Shown: positions 1 to 11,396 of the stretch, piece by piece
Numbering within the stretch: the first letter of the stretch is position 1
Layout of the letters: each line of letters starts with the position of its first letter
NCBI GenBank assembly: GCA_013423325.1
Contig: BLJB01000177.1
Location: 370,981-434,980, forward strand
Reading direction: 5' to 3'
Source: Usnea hakonensis
Lineage: Eukaryota; Ascomycota; Lecanoromycetes; Lecanorales; Parmeliaceae
DNA: 64,000 nucleotides
The notes under the pieces: generated by a model
The model's database searches: none
Told to the model about the DNA's origin: nothing
What the model saw: only the letters and a program-made list of their open reading frames with translations
Position numbers and translations under genes: made by a program

Positions 1-751
1 CACAGCAGCAGCTCAATGCAGATATAACAGCAAGGAAGCATGAGCACAATGAAGCCATGGCAGCCAAGGAGCATAAGTGAGTCTACCCGCACTGCACCGC
101 TATCACTATCCCAAAGGCTAAATTCAATGTCTTTGCAATCTTTGGTCTGCTTTTGTCGCTAAGAGAAGAGAAAATACCGATTTTGAGAAATCTTTAGTGT
201 GGACTCCAACAATCTTCGTAGGCGTGTTGAGCGGCTCGAGGCGGAGCGCCTAGGCGTCGAAAACGCGAAGAAGACAGCGATCAACCCCCTTGGCCGTCGA
301 CTGAGAGTAAAGACCGCGGAGATTGAGGCCCTCCGTGTGGATAAATGACGATTGGCGACGTCGAGCGGGACCCGTCACTGGCTGGCAACTGTTATAGCAA
401 CCGGGAAGTTCTATACAGCATGCACTTCTAAAAGCAGGGGGGGAGCGGTTCAAGAATTTGCAGCCATCCTGTGAGATTCGGGCAGTCGTATAGCCGACGA
501 TGATCCAGAAGCCTCGGTTGTCAAATTTCTACACAACCTCGACAGTTTCTCTACTCATTCTGCACGTCTGAGGTGTTTGGATGCGTCTTTGGCGATAATG
601 TCTCGCCTGGTCTTAAGCTGGTTCGTACATCGCCACACCTCCTTCATTCTGCACATTGTCGAGACTAATCTACTACCAAATCAGGCTCGAAACACTTACG
701 AGATAGCATTAAGAACTCAGATACTTTCCTTCTCTCCACTCGAGAAAATTC
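1..751. other. No recognised gene
   Basis: Both strands carry only short open frames (up to about 67 codons) that I do not recognise. The sequence has the same broken character as the next 30 kb, so it is probably degenerate repeat DNA. Confidence 0.5.
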
Positions 752-850
752 TCTCGAGAATTGCTCTATGACATCGTGAGCACTCTGCCAAGACAAGATC
801 TGCTCCGTTTACGGCGTGTAAGCAAAACACTTGCTTCAGCAGGTGCATCT
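752..850 (+). pseudogene. F-box-like remnant
   Basis: One frame reads SRELLYDIVSTLPRQDLLRL and continues with a basic RRVSK stretch. This matches the usual start of fungal F-box domains: a hydrophobic L-x-x-E-(I/L)-L core, a leucine-proline turn, then L-x-x-L-R-x-V-(S/C)-K. In intact proteins the F-box binds Skp1 in SCF ubiquitin ligases. The frame before it is shifted and ends in a stop at about 770, and the frame after it runs into low-complexity sequence, so no full gene remains. The match rests on about 30 residues only. Confidence 0.4.
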
Positions 851-1019
851 AAATACTTATTGTTTTTTTACTTTTATTTTTATGGCCGGCGTTCAAGCGT
901 TAAGGAGCTTGGCCACCGTATTGTCATTCTTCACATGGAAAACGGCCCGTCTTACCTGCGTTCAAGGCAGCCAGTGGAGTGCCATCTTTATACTTAAGAA
1001 GGTTCCGCCCCGCAACAGC

Positions 1020-1113
1020 AAAAAGAGAGACCTACAAGGAACACCTTGACTGGCCACTCATCAATTCTTTTCCAAGCGCCAACGTTGTCTATGAGCCTAC
1101 GCAGGCAGAGATC
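1020..1113 (+). repeat. Diverged repeat, copy A (partner at 24,288-24,380)
   Basis: The frame here encodes ETYKEHLDWPLINSFPSANV, and the partner encodes DSYQEHLDWPLVIRFPNDNV. The similarity continues for about 30 residues with many transition differences. The family is not recognised. This copy runs straight into the gypsy integrase remnant, so it may be part of, or nested against, that element. Confidence 0.55.
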
Positions 1114-1124
1114 CACAAAAGGAG

Positions 1125-1385
1125 GAAATGGCTCAGAGGTATAACAAAGGAGTCCGACAGACAGTTCTTACCCTGGGGTCACTGGCTATGTTGTATCAGA
1201 AGAAGACCGGGAAGTTACAACCCAGATGGAGGGGGCCTTTTATTGTCGACAACTACAGCTCAGACAGACAATTTTATCCCGGCTCAAAAGCCCTGCTTTT
1301 CCTCATCGGCCAACAAGTGACCTTTTCGCTGATCGACGAGATTCAGGAATCCCTGAATTGGGAATTCCTTACTTTGATATATTAA
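1125..1385 (+). pseudogene. Ty3/gypsy integrase C-terminal fragment
   Basis: The frame has VLTLGSLAMLYQKKTGKLQP followed by RWRGPFIV. This is the hallmark of the end of Ty3/gypsy integrases, where a G-D-x-V strand is followed by K-L-x-P-R-W-x-G-P-F. In a live element this domain helps integrase join cDNA to the target. Only about 85 codons remain. The rest of the polyprotein is missing here and the frame ends without the usual H-x-D-x-L-K tail in phase. Other gypsy pieces lie at about 7.9, 15.4 and 22.4 kb and may come from related copies. Confidence 0.7.
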
Positions 1386-3502
1386 AAGACGACTGTCCAG
1401 GAGCCAACAGGTTTCAAAAACCGCACAACAAGAGACAAGATCGCACGGGGTATTGAAGAATCCAAAAATATGTCAAAAGAAGGTAAGGCAGTTAAAGAGG
1501 AAGGAGATGCTAAGCAGGCTATGTAGGAAGAGTCCTGCGTCGATCGCTTCTTGTTTGCGCCTCTGGTCTCACCTACGCGTCTCGCTCCTCATGTGCTAAG
1601 ATCCTACAGGGACAGACGAGACGGAGGCAGAATTGATAAGACTCATTGACCAAGCTGAACTTCGAAAAAGGCGCAAGCAAGACTAGCATCCTCGAGAAGG
1701 AGATGACAAGAATGCGTCTTGATGTTGACGGGAGATGGATGGATCGATCGCTACCTGTCTACCGCTTTTTCGTTCTCGGCTTTTTGTCACTTTCGTAGGT
1801 CTATGTCAGGCTCTGTTTCTGTTCTGTCTGTCTGGTCTGCCTCCGACTCTGCCTCAGCCTCTTTGAGAGATACTCCGCTTGTTCTGAGGTTGGTTTCTTT
1901 ATATCGCCTTTGACACTGCTCTCTCCACACTATCCTGAGATGCGAATCAACACTTAGAGGTGGCATTTTACTGATACGACTTGGGGCTGCTTATGATGTC
2001 GCAAATGCCTGAACACAAGCTCAGGATATCTTGACCTTTGTTGTGGCTTGGTCCTTCGACAATCACCTATACTCATCATCTCTAACTCTTTCTCATCTCT
2101 CTGTTATCACCTTGCTGCTCGCTCTCTCCTTCGGTAACGACCTACCTTTACTACTATATCCGTATCTAAATTTACTACCGACCTTTTCTTTATTATTATG
2201 ACGAAACGTGAGGGGGTGGATACGCCTGAGTTCGATCCTAAGTAAGTACCCTGAAGCTGTACAATTCTCCTTATAATGAAAGCGGTGCCGACGTTCTTTG
2301 TACAACTTACTCGAGTATATTGATACTAAGGAGATTCAAGATATCGAAGATCGAATATCTATAAATTCTGCGCTTCCCGCCTACGACTCCCGCGCATTCT
2401 GGACTTCAGACTATGACTGACAAACATGCTTTTAGCTACCGTAGTCCATCTCCGAGAACCGTTCATTCCTATCTGGCACCACGGTAAGCATCAGCTATTC
2501 TCAGTTCCAAACAACCACAAGAGTAACTGCTAATGTTCAAATTAGTGGGATTGGAGGCTATCCGGTTCAAACCCATCACCAACACGCCGACCCAGGAATC
2601 GCCTCTCAACGCCACCTATTTCTGCCAATATTCCCCTCGTATGACTCATTCAGCCGCGAGAATCAGAGAGATGATGACGACACCCGCGAGCTTGGATTCG
2701 AGGTGACGCGGGAAAGAGTCATGCTCAGTGACAAAAGCATGGCCTACCAACCAACCCCTCATTCTCCGCCTTCCCCCTCTATCCTTCGTGAGATCAGCCA
2801 AAACGAGTTCCATACTTCAGTGAGAAACGCAGACGCGGGACCGTCAAATGCAAGCACGAACACGTAAGTTGGCAGGCACAGAATCAGTGTACTCAAGCTG
2901 ACAGATCGGTGACACAGCAGTCGAGGGGAAGCGATGTCATTGGAGAACTCGACGGATGCTCAGATTCACAATGACAAGGTTGATGCTGTATATCGTTAGG
3001 AAATGGTGCGCTTACGCCATATAGTGACTACCTACCAAGTTTTATCTTAGTCATAAATACATTCCCCGGCTTCCTTCCTCACCTAGAACTTCATCCTTGA
3101 TAAAGGGGTCTTTTCACTGTCTCAAAGGTATGTAAAAGTACCCAACATTTCAGTCACACTGCCAGTCTTGAGATTTCGCGTCTTTCGTTGTTTTTTCAGA
3201 ACTTCAACTCACGAGTTTTACTATAAGCGTGGCATATTCTGTGTCCTTATCATTTGTACTCGATCTCTCTATTGGCTTTGACCTCACTTTTATTGCTCCG
3301 ATATATGTATTATTGATTGGCCACCACTTTTTGCTTCTCAATTATACTTGAGTTGTATTTTGTACGTCTATTAATATTGAATCGAAATGCTGACTGTTGT
3401 GTCTTAGCGCCATCATGAGGCCTGAGCTTTAACAATGTATGGTCCCAGACGCTCCTTCAACAGAGAGACAGTAAGCTTGCAATACCCTCCGCAACGTTTA
3501 TC
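1386..3502. other. Degenerate DNA without a recognised gene
   Basis: Only short frames are present. The 1,740-1,910 frame is a low-complexity Ser-rich stretch. Part of 2,450-3,000 looks like a former gene, with GT...AG-like intron ends (for example near 2,483 and 2,864), but no domain can be named. The remainder to 3,502 is AT-rich and shows nothing specific. Confidence 0.45.
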
Positions 3503-4058
3503 ATGGTTGCCTGCAGGTTCATTAATCTGCGTGTTTCAAAGATCGTGAAGGAGGGGACAGTCGCTCGCGTACGGGGTGGCTTGACGATGAAGAAAATGCA
3601 AGATCTATCGATCGGGCTCAAAGAAGTCCCGGCGGTGAGCGACTACTTGGGCCAAGAGAGCTCACTCCATGCGTCACTGCGGGTCGCAAATGTGCTTTAT
3701 AATACTCTCCATCAGGAGAAGAATCAGTTCGGGGCAACTCAGCCCCTAAGAAAAGAGACACTGCTTCCGGCCCAGCGGATCTGGATTATGATATCTCACT
3801 TGATTGAGATTGAACCAGATCTCTCCGCTGTTAGATGTGTTCTACGTCATCACCGAAGCTGAGGCGAGCTTTCAGAAGCGTACCGATAAATTCTTGGAAT
3901 GCCGAGAGGATATTTTGCGTCATGCCCATGAGTCATGTCGCATAGTATCGAGGAAGGTGTACATCCAACTCGTGGATACTGGTGTGTGTGGATCTTCTAT
4001 TTTTGAGAGTTCATATTGGCTGACACTTCTGCACAGAGCTAGTAATCGATGGAGGTAA
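3503..4058 (+). pseudogene. Broken repeat-family gene, unknown function (copy A)
   Basis: Two overlapping frames (3,503-3,862 and 3,804-4,058) continue one another across a shift. The second is predicted to be helical and charged around KRTDKFLECREDILRHAHES. The nucleotides around 3,675-3,770 resemble 26,275-26,390 closely, sharing gtcactgcggg and a gctttataatactctc-like tract with mostly transition differences. The segment therefore belongs to a dispersed repeat. The protein family is not recognised. Confidence 0.45.
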
Positions 4059-5185
4059 TGATTTCGAGTAAGGATTTACTCTTATAACGTCCTTTCTTGA
4101 ACGCAAGCGCGACAATGCATCAACCGTTAATGATAACGGCGTTCAAAGGAAAGCCGATCGGTCTGTCGACTAGGAAATAGCCCAAGAACAAGATCCACTC
4201 TCCACCACCCTCAAACGCCTTGATATTGATGGGATCGTCAATGAGTCTGTCAGCAAGTTCAAGACCTTGACATTCATGGGATCGTCAATAAGTCTGTCAA
4301 GCAGCAAATTCGAGGCCTTAACATTCATGAGATTATCGATCACTCTGTTAAACAGCCGACTGACCAAGAACGCAATCCAATCCCTACCAAAGACCATGCC
4401 ATCCAAGGGGAAGTGATACATGGAAGAATCTATCTCCTTTGCTGTATGCTACATCTTTGTGGTAGTAGCGCATGAAGCCTGTTGCTGTTACAGCTATCAC
4501 CGGATAAGTCATCTTTGGCACTTTCCGTGGAACTGCATGTTTACTGCCAGATTCTCTTGTCAGCAGCAATCGGTTTGGCGAGAGTGGATTTGGACTATAA
4601 GAATTACTGGAGATCGTTCGGAAGTTGAATGAACAACTGGAGTGGAGTTTGGAGTACTCTTCTTTACGGCGAGCTCGTAAGTGCACTTACCGTTGAGAAC
4701 GAGCTGACTGGTGTGGGGCCGAAGAGCGAGCGCAGTGACCGGAACCTTTGAGATATACAGCCCGTGCCCGGTGCAAGAACGGGGTCAACGAGGAATGTCG
4801 AGCCCAGGCTACAGTCTCGAGCTAAAGCAAGCAGTAGGAGAGATTCGGAGCGGATACTAAGTAGCGTGGTACAATCTCCTGACCTTGAGATATCAGTTGC
4901 CAAACGTCAAGCAATCATCCCCAATTGTTTCCAGGACGCAGAAAGGCGAAAAGAAAGCTACCCAATGTAGCAACGATGAAATTTATTGGGCTGGAAAGAG
5001 CTGGTCTCACATTGAAGCAATCTATATACGATGATAAGCCAATCGGATCGGATGAATTAGACCTACTTCCATGCGGTCATGTCTATGAGATATTTCGTTT
5101 TTTTCGAAGGTTTTCTTTATTTCTTCATTTTTAACGATGATTTAGGAAGCGATGATGGAGGAATTGATCTTTCGCAACGAGCGGG
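4059..5185. other. Degenerate DNA with short ORFs
   Basis: Apart from the tandem repeat at 4,208-4,362, only short unrecognised frames are present on both strands, the longest being 100 codons on the minus strand. None shows a domain motif I can name. Confidence 0.4.
4208..4362. repeat. Three-unit imperfect tandem repeat (about 54 bp unit)
   Basis: The phrase gggatcgtcaatgagtctgt appears three times in diverging form, each after a cctt(g/a)a(t/c)att(g/c)atg stretch. Copies differ mainly by C/T and G/A changes. It is probably an old in-frame repeat of a decayed coding region. Confidence 0.6.
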
Positions 5186-5509
5186 TTGCACTCGATAATG
5201 TACGAAATCAAGCATTATGGCACTGCTACCGTAAATGGTGCAGACATCTTGCGGAGTCGTGCGACGAGCATGAGAAAGAAGGCTTCCGCACTTAACAAGC
5301 AGGCAGAAGCTTACGAAAAGCAAGCCGATAAGATGGAGCCAAATGAAGATGCGCCTGAGGAATCGCCACTTGCAAAAATTGGAATGTCATACATTGAGGA
5401 CTCGCTTTCGCTGAACAGGAAGGAGTTCAACGAGTCCATGGTACGTGGCGATGACCTAGCCGGGGCGCCGGTCATCAAGAAAAGAAAAGACGTATGTTCG
5501 CTTTCCTAG
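5186..5509 (+). CDS. Hypothetical coiled-coil fragment
   Basis: This is a 107-codon frame rich in Lys, Glu and Ala. The part SRATSMRKKASALNKQAEAY is predicted coiled coil. It resembles the frame at 13,132-13,300, which has KASAFTKLCEAYEAAATLF at the same spacing, so both may be remnants of one repeated gene. There is no recognised domain. A frame this short in a decayed region may well not be expressed. Confidence 0.25.
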   Translation: MHSIMYEIKHYGTATVNGADILRSRATSMRKKASALNKQAEAYEKQADKMEPNEDAPEESPLAKIGMSYIEDSLSLNRKEFNESMVRGDDLAGAPVIKKRKDVCSLS

Positions 5510-6639
5510 AAGATTTTTCAAAAATGCTCATTTTCATCGCAGCAAAATCCAGGCTCGAAGTCTCTAGGGGTTCATTTATATTTCATTGTTCAACAAGGGC
5601 TTGCTTGATCCTAGCTTTGAAGCCTTTGGTACTCCGCAGCGAAATCGAAGGGAAAGAAATAGTCAACTCTAGTCAAAATTGTTGTACGAATATCGTCGCT
5701 CGCGATTGACCCGGCCCTTTGCCCTTTGCGAGGAGGACAGGAATGTCTTCGGAAAGCATGTTTAAGGAATTAGGGACTTGTCAGAGAGTTCGAAGCGATG
5801 TGATGAAGACTGCGAAACGCCGGGAAGATGTAGTATTCTGTGGGGGAAGGAACAGTGATAGATTGCTTTGATGAAGTTCGGGATGAGAGTGAATGGGTTA
5901 CACCGGCTGATCCTTCATTTCGGCATCTCATCTTTTTGCACTTTCCTTTCAGAAGTGCTTCCTGTTGGGGAATCTAGTCAATACCTCACCTGCGGACTTC
6001 ATTGGCTCAATCTCGAGATTATGACTCAGACTTCAGCTCTTCATGCTGTCCTCATCAAGTGCAATTTCTAGAGAAACGGGGTAAAGAGTTTGAGAAAGCT
6101 ACTTTGATGCCAAACAAATGAACTCCGTGTCTTTCATTCAGTCAAAAAGAGAACAAGGAAAAAGCCTGCGCGCCCTCGCCAACTACCAGAAGGGCACCAC
6201 GCTAGGTGGTGTGGTGCCGCCAATCCCGAATCCTTCTGTGAGCGGTATAGGTACCGGCCTCATCTTTCCCCACCTACGCGCCTTAGCTAATTATCAGAGT
6301 CAAGGTACCACGCCTAAGCTCAAGGAATATGAGGATGAAGAGGATGAGAATGAAGAATATAAGAACGTAAGCAGTCCCCGATATATTTCAGAGGGCGAAT
6401 GCTTATGAGATAACCTATTAGCTTATGAAACTTGTGTGTCCGGACAATCTTGTACGCGGCAAATCGTGTAGAACCCTAAGCTAACGTGTAGGATTCTACT
6501 ACTTATATTCAAAATTCTCTAATTGGAGGCTCCTGCTGATCCGGAGGTTCGCAGCTTGGCAAATGCCCTACTTCGCCGTCGTATTTATCTTAAACGCACC
6601 GTGCGACGGGGATAGCAACATGGCCATCACCAGTATATT
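5510..6639. other. Degenerate DNA; short frame with internal duplication
   Basis: The frame at 6,118-6,408 contains the same segment twice: LRALANYQKGTT at about 6,163 and LRALANYQSQGTT at about 6,277. It ends in an acidic Glu/Asp run. The two copies differ by synonymous C-to-T changes. Nothing else is recognised in this interval. Confidence 0.4.
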
Positions 6640-6832
6640 TCTCATCGCTTTTTTGATGCTTGTGTCAAGACGTTTAATATAGTACTTACGAGTGCGGAAC
6701 GCGTGCGTGACCGCTTTGGCGGTCACAAGAAACCGGAGGGAAACGCCGTCCAGCTTGAGTAGGTCAAAGCATTAAAGCAGATTGCCGGGACTCTTGAAGG
6801 AATCTTCGACGTGATGCGTTTTTCGGTGAGTC
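6540..6832 (+). pseudogene. Remnant similar to the end of the 28.75 kb DUF3435-like gene
   Basis: The readable frame contains SAERVRDRFGGHKKPEGNAV, a TAG, then ALKQIAGTLEGIFDVM. This parallels QRVYHRFGLAKKPGSLTVEV and LSEIKDTLTGILDVI at 29,010-29,150 in order and spacing. The upstream frame DPEVRSLANALLRRRIYLKR is compatible with the same protein. The internal TAG sits where the other copy has a sense codon. I infer a second, older copy of the same gene. Confidence 0.45.
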
Positions 6833-6984
6833 CAACTTCACGTTTGGTAGACTTACCGTATACGCAAGCTATGTGTTAACCACTTGTTAGGCCGGGCTCC
6901 CGCCCATGAATCTTCTCACCCCCCGTGCGGCCCGCCCCTCGCCTCCTCTCACTATATGTGCCAGAGAAATGAACGGTCGGTAAA

Positions 6985-7300
6985 CCTATCACCGCCGACT
7001 ACTATTATGACGAGGACAAGGTTGATAACAGATCCCCTCCGGGACAATTTGGATCTTAGCGACTTCTGGACAGTGGAAGTTGTGCGTGCGGGGCTTGAGC
7101 CTAAGAATAGAAACCTCAAATGGTCTGCAGTGTTTACGCAGAAGTGGCTCTCAAGCAAATATGTCAATAAAGGCAGGGCAGCAAAACACGAAGGCGAAAA
7201 AGGTTGGTGTTATAGCGTGATCTTTGACAAAGTCGAGATGCATGGCCAAGAGGGGCATGGACCAGGGACTTCTTTGCGCCGGAAACATCCAGCCGACTAC
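6985..7300 (+). pseudogene. SNF2-type helicase N-terminal remnant, copy A
   Basis: The frame reads DNLDLSDFWTVEVVRAGLEP, paralleling DGLDLSDFWTTEIVRSEQNP at about 18,846. At the second site the sequence runs into a helicase motif Ia region, which gives the assignment. Here the frame continues about 75 codons (KWLSSKYVNK and similar) and then stops. It probably represents the region just before the ATPase lobe of an SNF2-like DNA translocase. Confidence 0.45.
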
Positions 7301-7854
7301 ACGAAACGATACTACTGATAGTACCGTCTGCACCAAACCAACCGATGCAGCCAAAGAAAGTGCATCAGCAAGTCGGGGTAGAGGCATTCGGGGTAGAGGC
7401 GGCTAGGATAGAGGCTTTCATGATCAAATTTTGGAATACGCGATAAGCCGACTTTCCACACACCAGTCGCACACAAGGCGTTTGCAAGACGCATGATAAC
7501 GAGACTCTTAGTATCTTCGCTCGCTTCCGCCTCCGCTTCCCGCTCTCGGCGTGTTCCTCGGAACCCTGCCACTGTGCAGGTAGCCATTGGGGTTCGAATC
7601 CCCGGGCTTGCGCCGCCTGCCGCTGCTCCCGCCGCTACTACTACCACTGCTGCTGCTGCTTCTACCTCTGCTTCCCGGCCCCCTCCCACCAACCGTAAGT
7701 ATTGAGAGGGGTGCGTTGTGAGAGTGTATACTGACGTATTCCTAGAGGCGTGCCGCCGTTGCGACCGTGCGTAGGCCGCCGCCGAACCTTACGTCCCTGC
7801 TCCCGCTAGCCGGAGGTAGAAGAAATGCGCCGAACAAGTTTGAATCAATGAAGA
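7301..7854. other. Low-complexity Ser/Ala/Pro region
   Basis: Short frames rich in Ser, Ala, Pro and Arg occur on both strands, for example ASASRSRRVPRNPATV on plus. No domain is seen. A tRNA-like B box at about 7,590 lacks a matching A box and cloverleaf (see rejected list). Confidence 0.4.
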
Positions 7855-8178
7855 ATGCTGAAAAAATGTCTTTTCGGTTTGACGACGCATCGCTGGTTCG
7901 ACGACTCATCGCTTTCTCTAAGCCAATATCTGACCAGAAAAACCGATCGCCTACATGATGCCGGGATTCTCAACAAGGACATGATTGTCCGCTATCTGTG
8001 GCAAGGACTGGATGCTAATCTGGTACTCGCTACTCCTATGCGGGAAGATGGAGATACAATAGAAAATTTCTACCGTCGAGTAGAGCAATTGCAAGTGCCA
8101 AAGACCGTTGAGCCTTGCGAGAAAGATCCAAGGCTCTTACCCGACTGGAGAGATGTGGCCGGACACAGTGGGGCATGA
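7855..8178 (+). pseudogene. Retrotransposon gag-like fragment
   Basis: The frame includes NKDMIVRYLWQGLDANLVLA and then EDGDTIENFYRRVEQLQ. This resembles the core of fungal LTR-retrotransposon gag proteins, where a helical V-x-x-L-W-x-G-L-D-x-x-L is followed by a charged segment. No zinc knuckle is found in phase. The element is truncated and no LTR could be recognised by eye. Assignment is by pattern only. Confidence 0.4.
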
Positions 8179-8410
8179 CTAAATTGTCGGGTCTTATCCA
8201 GAAAAGCGACGAGTGGTACGTAAGAATTGGCGCAGACGCGGGTCCCGTGGAACCGTATTTTCGGGATGATCTCGTCTTGAGATTGACCTAACGGCTGCGT
8301 ATCCGCGCAGATCTGCCGAGCATGGTAGATTTTGCTAGAGAGTGTGTTAGTTTTTGCTAAATGAGTAGGAGCAAGCATGCCTAGACTTACAGAAGACGCT
8401 ATCTGGGAGT

Positions 8411-9330
8411 GTGGACTCGAGTCGGAATCGGTATGGGAATTGTCCATTGTCCATATTTCACGTCAGTGGGAGGATATACGTCCGGCTGCTCTCATCGATC
8501 AACGTGATTCGGAGCATTTGTTTGGCAAGAGTTAATCGCTTGTGTCTTAACCAGGAGGTCAGGGCTGGACTTGGCCTGGAGAACCATGTGATGATCTCCT
8601 GTCAGCAGCACGGAAACAAGAGGATATCAGTGTCACTGTCCGCGGAGCTACTCACCAGCCCCCCTGGTCGATCTCAAGCCGGTTACTACTGTACCAAGCT
8701 CCGTACCAACTTTACGAAGCTCAGAAGTCCGGGAAAGCAAAGAGCGGCTTCATGTTCAGAGACCAACACAATGCCGGCAATGACACCGTAGCCAACCTCA
8801 AAGCTTTTATTCGCATGGTCACAAATTCGTTGCTTGGGACAGACTCATATACATACGACGACGAAGGTGACGATGAGTACATGGCGGACGTTGTGGCAAA
8901 GACACTTGACATACAGCTAGACAAACCGTTAGCATTCCGGAACCCGAACTTGGTCGTCATGTGTTTTGACGCAGAGGGTGTGAAGGAGAACGCTTCAGAG
9001 TTTGGATTTTCGTGGATCCTGGCGTCGGAGATCCGTAACATACCTGCAGGGTATGACTGTCAGAACTGGTGGCCCTATGTGAGAGCGAAGCACTTTTTAC
9101 GGGAGAAACACACACAGCACAGCAGAAGGTACACTGACGGTGATCCGTGGGGATTTTGGAAGGAGTTTGGCCAGACAGAACCATACTCAGTTGATCAAGG
9201 CACGACACCATTTGAAGGAGGGTACTCCGTATATCTCAACATTTTGCAGCAAAGATCAATGGGTCAATTTAGAGCCACTCCAGACCCTGGAAGGCACAAT
9301 ATAGCGCCAAAGACCATGTTTTAGGTAAAC
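8411..9330 (+). pseudogene. Tandem DEDDh exonuclease (Gfd2/YDR514C-like), copy 1
   Basis: The most complete of three copies. The frame 8,752-9,324 starts just before QHNAGNDTVANL, matching the H-(x4)-D Exo III motif that closes one DEDDh nuclease domain. A second domain follows, beginning with VVMCFDAEG (Exo I D-x-E), then SEFGFSWI and YVRAKHFLREKHTQ. It ends YTDGDPWGFWKEFG. This order (D-x-E, E-(F/I)-G, R-H-F-x-x-x-E, F-x-F-G) is typical of the fungal Gfd2/YDR514C RNase H-like fold. The N-terminal part (8,411-8,751) is frameshifted: VGIGMGIV in another frame corresponds to the Exo I strand of the first domain. A UPF1-like helicase remnant follows directly. Confidence 0.55.
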
Positions 9331-9389
9331 ACGTTCTGGGAAAACAATTTGAAATTTCACTCGACCAGCAGTCGCCTGCCGTCAAACTC

Positions 9390-10680
9390 CATTCGGTGTG
9401 GGAACTCAAAATGTGGTTCCCGTACAAACCACCGCTGCCTTCGTGAGAACTCAGCTAGAATCGACACTGGCTAACCAAGCTCAAGATCGCTGGGTATGGG
9501 TGGTATACAAGATCAGACACCTCGTTGAAGCGTCGGCCAACACTGCCATCGTCTACACTCATCATTGTGCTGCCGTATGATTGTACAGCAGACTGGCTTT
9601 AACATTCCTCCGGTCAAAGAAGCTCAATCTTCGGCGAAGTAGTCAAAGCCTCAAAGTATCTCCAACGATTCCCGGTTGCGATCCGCAACAAACTCGGTAG
9701 GACGAATCTCGTCCCTCTTGCGTTATCAAGCCTGGTTAGCCGTGACTACAGACCTCAGTCAGACGAAGCTGAGCTTGACGCCTTGGATGTGGACGTCTTT
9801 CCCGTAAGCTTGATACAGGTTGGCAAACGGGTTAACGGAACGAGTCAGTTAAGCCTACTGGGAACAAAGCTCAGCTCAATTGGGCGTCTCCCAGCCTTCA
9901 CCGTCGAGAGCGCGTTCAGATCTTCGGCGGCTATGCTAATGTCGTTGAGGAAGAAGACTAGCAAGAGCAATGACTTCTATTTCAACGTGAAGACGCTTTC
10001 GGAGGATCACGGTCAAAAATTCAACTGCTCTTCTTGATGGCAACTATGACTTTGTCATCTGCACCTATGGGTTTGTTCAAGCGCAGCATCGGATGCTACA
10101 GAACTAAGCGTTATTGAGCGAATGATTAACACCGGTGTTCCTGTCACGCTACTAACTTCAAGCATCGCATACACCTACATATTGTCAAGATGATGTTCAG
10201 CACTTTTACAATAACCAGATGCTGAACAACTCGTCAGTCCTGTTCCGATAGGAAACTCAAACCTGGTTCGCTTATATTGATCGCACTTTTCCTGAACGCC
10301 CTCTTCCTGAACGCCCTCCTACCAACATCCAGTGTTCGCCAACTGTGCCGCTGGACTGCTCTACCACATGCAGAGGGACCAGTCTGTGGCAAAACCTTGC
10401 CACGTCTTCATCATTGATGGTATGCAAGGTAAATTCCAAAGCTTCTGGGGCTACATCCAGCGAGATCGCCGTCCTTATTGGATACAAAGCACAACTAAGA
10501 GTCTTACGCTCGCTACCGTCTTCTATCGGTACTTCGTTAGCGACAGTTGACTCAACACAAGGGCACGAATATCCCTTCTTGATTTCCGACTTGGTCACGT
10601 CTAGTAGTCTTAATTACAGCCTAGGATTTCTTACTGGGATCGCGTTCTTCTGGGAGATGTTCGTTGACGATGAGGAATAA
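9390..10680 (+). pseudogene. UPF1-like SF1 helicase remnant
   Basis: The last part (10,345-10,680) reads EIAVLIGYKAQLRVLRSL, then VDSTQGHEYPFLISDLV and SLGFL. This is the RecA2 (AAA_12) lobe of UPF1/SMUBP-type helicases, where I-x-V-(I/L)-x-x-Y, (V/T)-D-x-x-Q-G-x-E and a G-F-L loop occur in this order. The final arginine finger region (N-V-A-x-T-R) is not preserved. Frames at 9,398-9,580 and 9,783-10,037 lie in register upstream and may be the first lobe, but no Walker A is readable. Several stops and frameshifts separate the pieces. Family function is 5'-3' unwinding of RNA or DNA. Confidence 0.5.
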
Positions 10681-11396
10681 AAGTCTGCCGAGAGCCAGAA
10701 TGTTGTCTGCTATCGCCTTTGATTGAGCTAGCTACTAGCCGAGCTCTCTACTACCTGAACCCACTGCCTCCAATTCCCCAAACTCATCTCCTCTGCTGAC
10801 TCTAGGTACCCTCTACCACACATCAGCATCTGCATTCTCATCTGCATTTTCATCCGCATCTGAAGCTTAATATAAAAGCCACAGACAACATGAATGACCA
10901 ACAAGGCAACATTAATGACCAGCAAGGCAACACGAGTGACCAGCCAGGCAACACGAATGACAGTCCAGTGATTATAGGAGACTCCCAAGCCAAGGTCTCA
11001 AGTCGAGACCTGGATAACACGATAGCGAGTCTTATGGACACGTCCACGTACCGTCGACCCAGGCCATCGACCAGAGCCACCACAAATTCCGTTCCCTCAC
11101 CGCACTAATTTTGTCCAGGTGACTTCTCAACCAGAACCGGATGACCCGATACAGACGGCATTTCAACAGAAGATGTTGGATGCCTTTAAAGCAGAAGGTC
11201 GTTCCTGAGGGATCCGGAATACTAGATCATGATGGTGAAGGGTAGGGTACCTGATTGAGTACCGAAGAAAGCCACTTACTAGATTATCTTATTCCATGAG
11301 CCTCGATCCTGCCATCCATAGCGGCAATTCGAAAGCATCAGCTGCGGCTTACGAGAAGCCAGGTCGAACTGAAGCACAAGCTTTCAGAAACATTTT
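10681..11396. other. Degenerate DNA with a heptad tandem repeat
   Basis: Between the helicase remnant and the dioxygenase remnant the only notable structure is the 21-bp repeat at 10,893-10,955. No gene is recognised. Confidence 0.45.
10893..10955 (+). repeat. Three 21-bp units encoding a Gln/Asn heptad
   Basis: A short ATG frame (10,890-11,108) encodes NDQQGNI, NDQQGNT and SDQPGNT in a row, then NDSP. Each unit is 21 bp starting (a/g)atgaccag-like. The repeat is in phase, so it probably lay in a coding region. Confidence 0.7.

Noticed and set aside
7580..7615. tRNA-like B box (ggttcgaatcc) with pairable arms
   Set aside because: No A box or anticodon stem in the 80-130 bp upstream and acceptor pairing is imperfect. 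It lies in low-complexity sequence.
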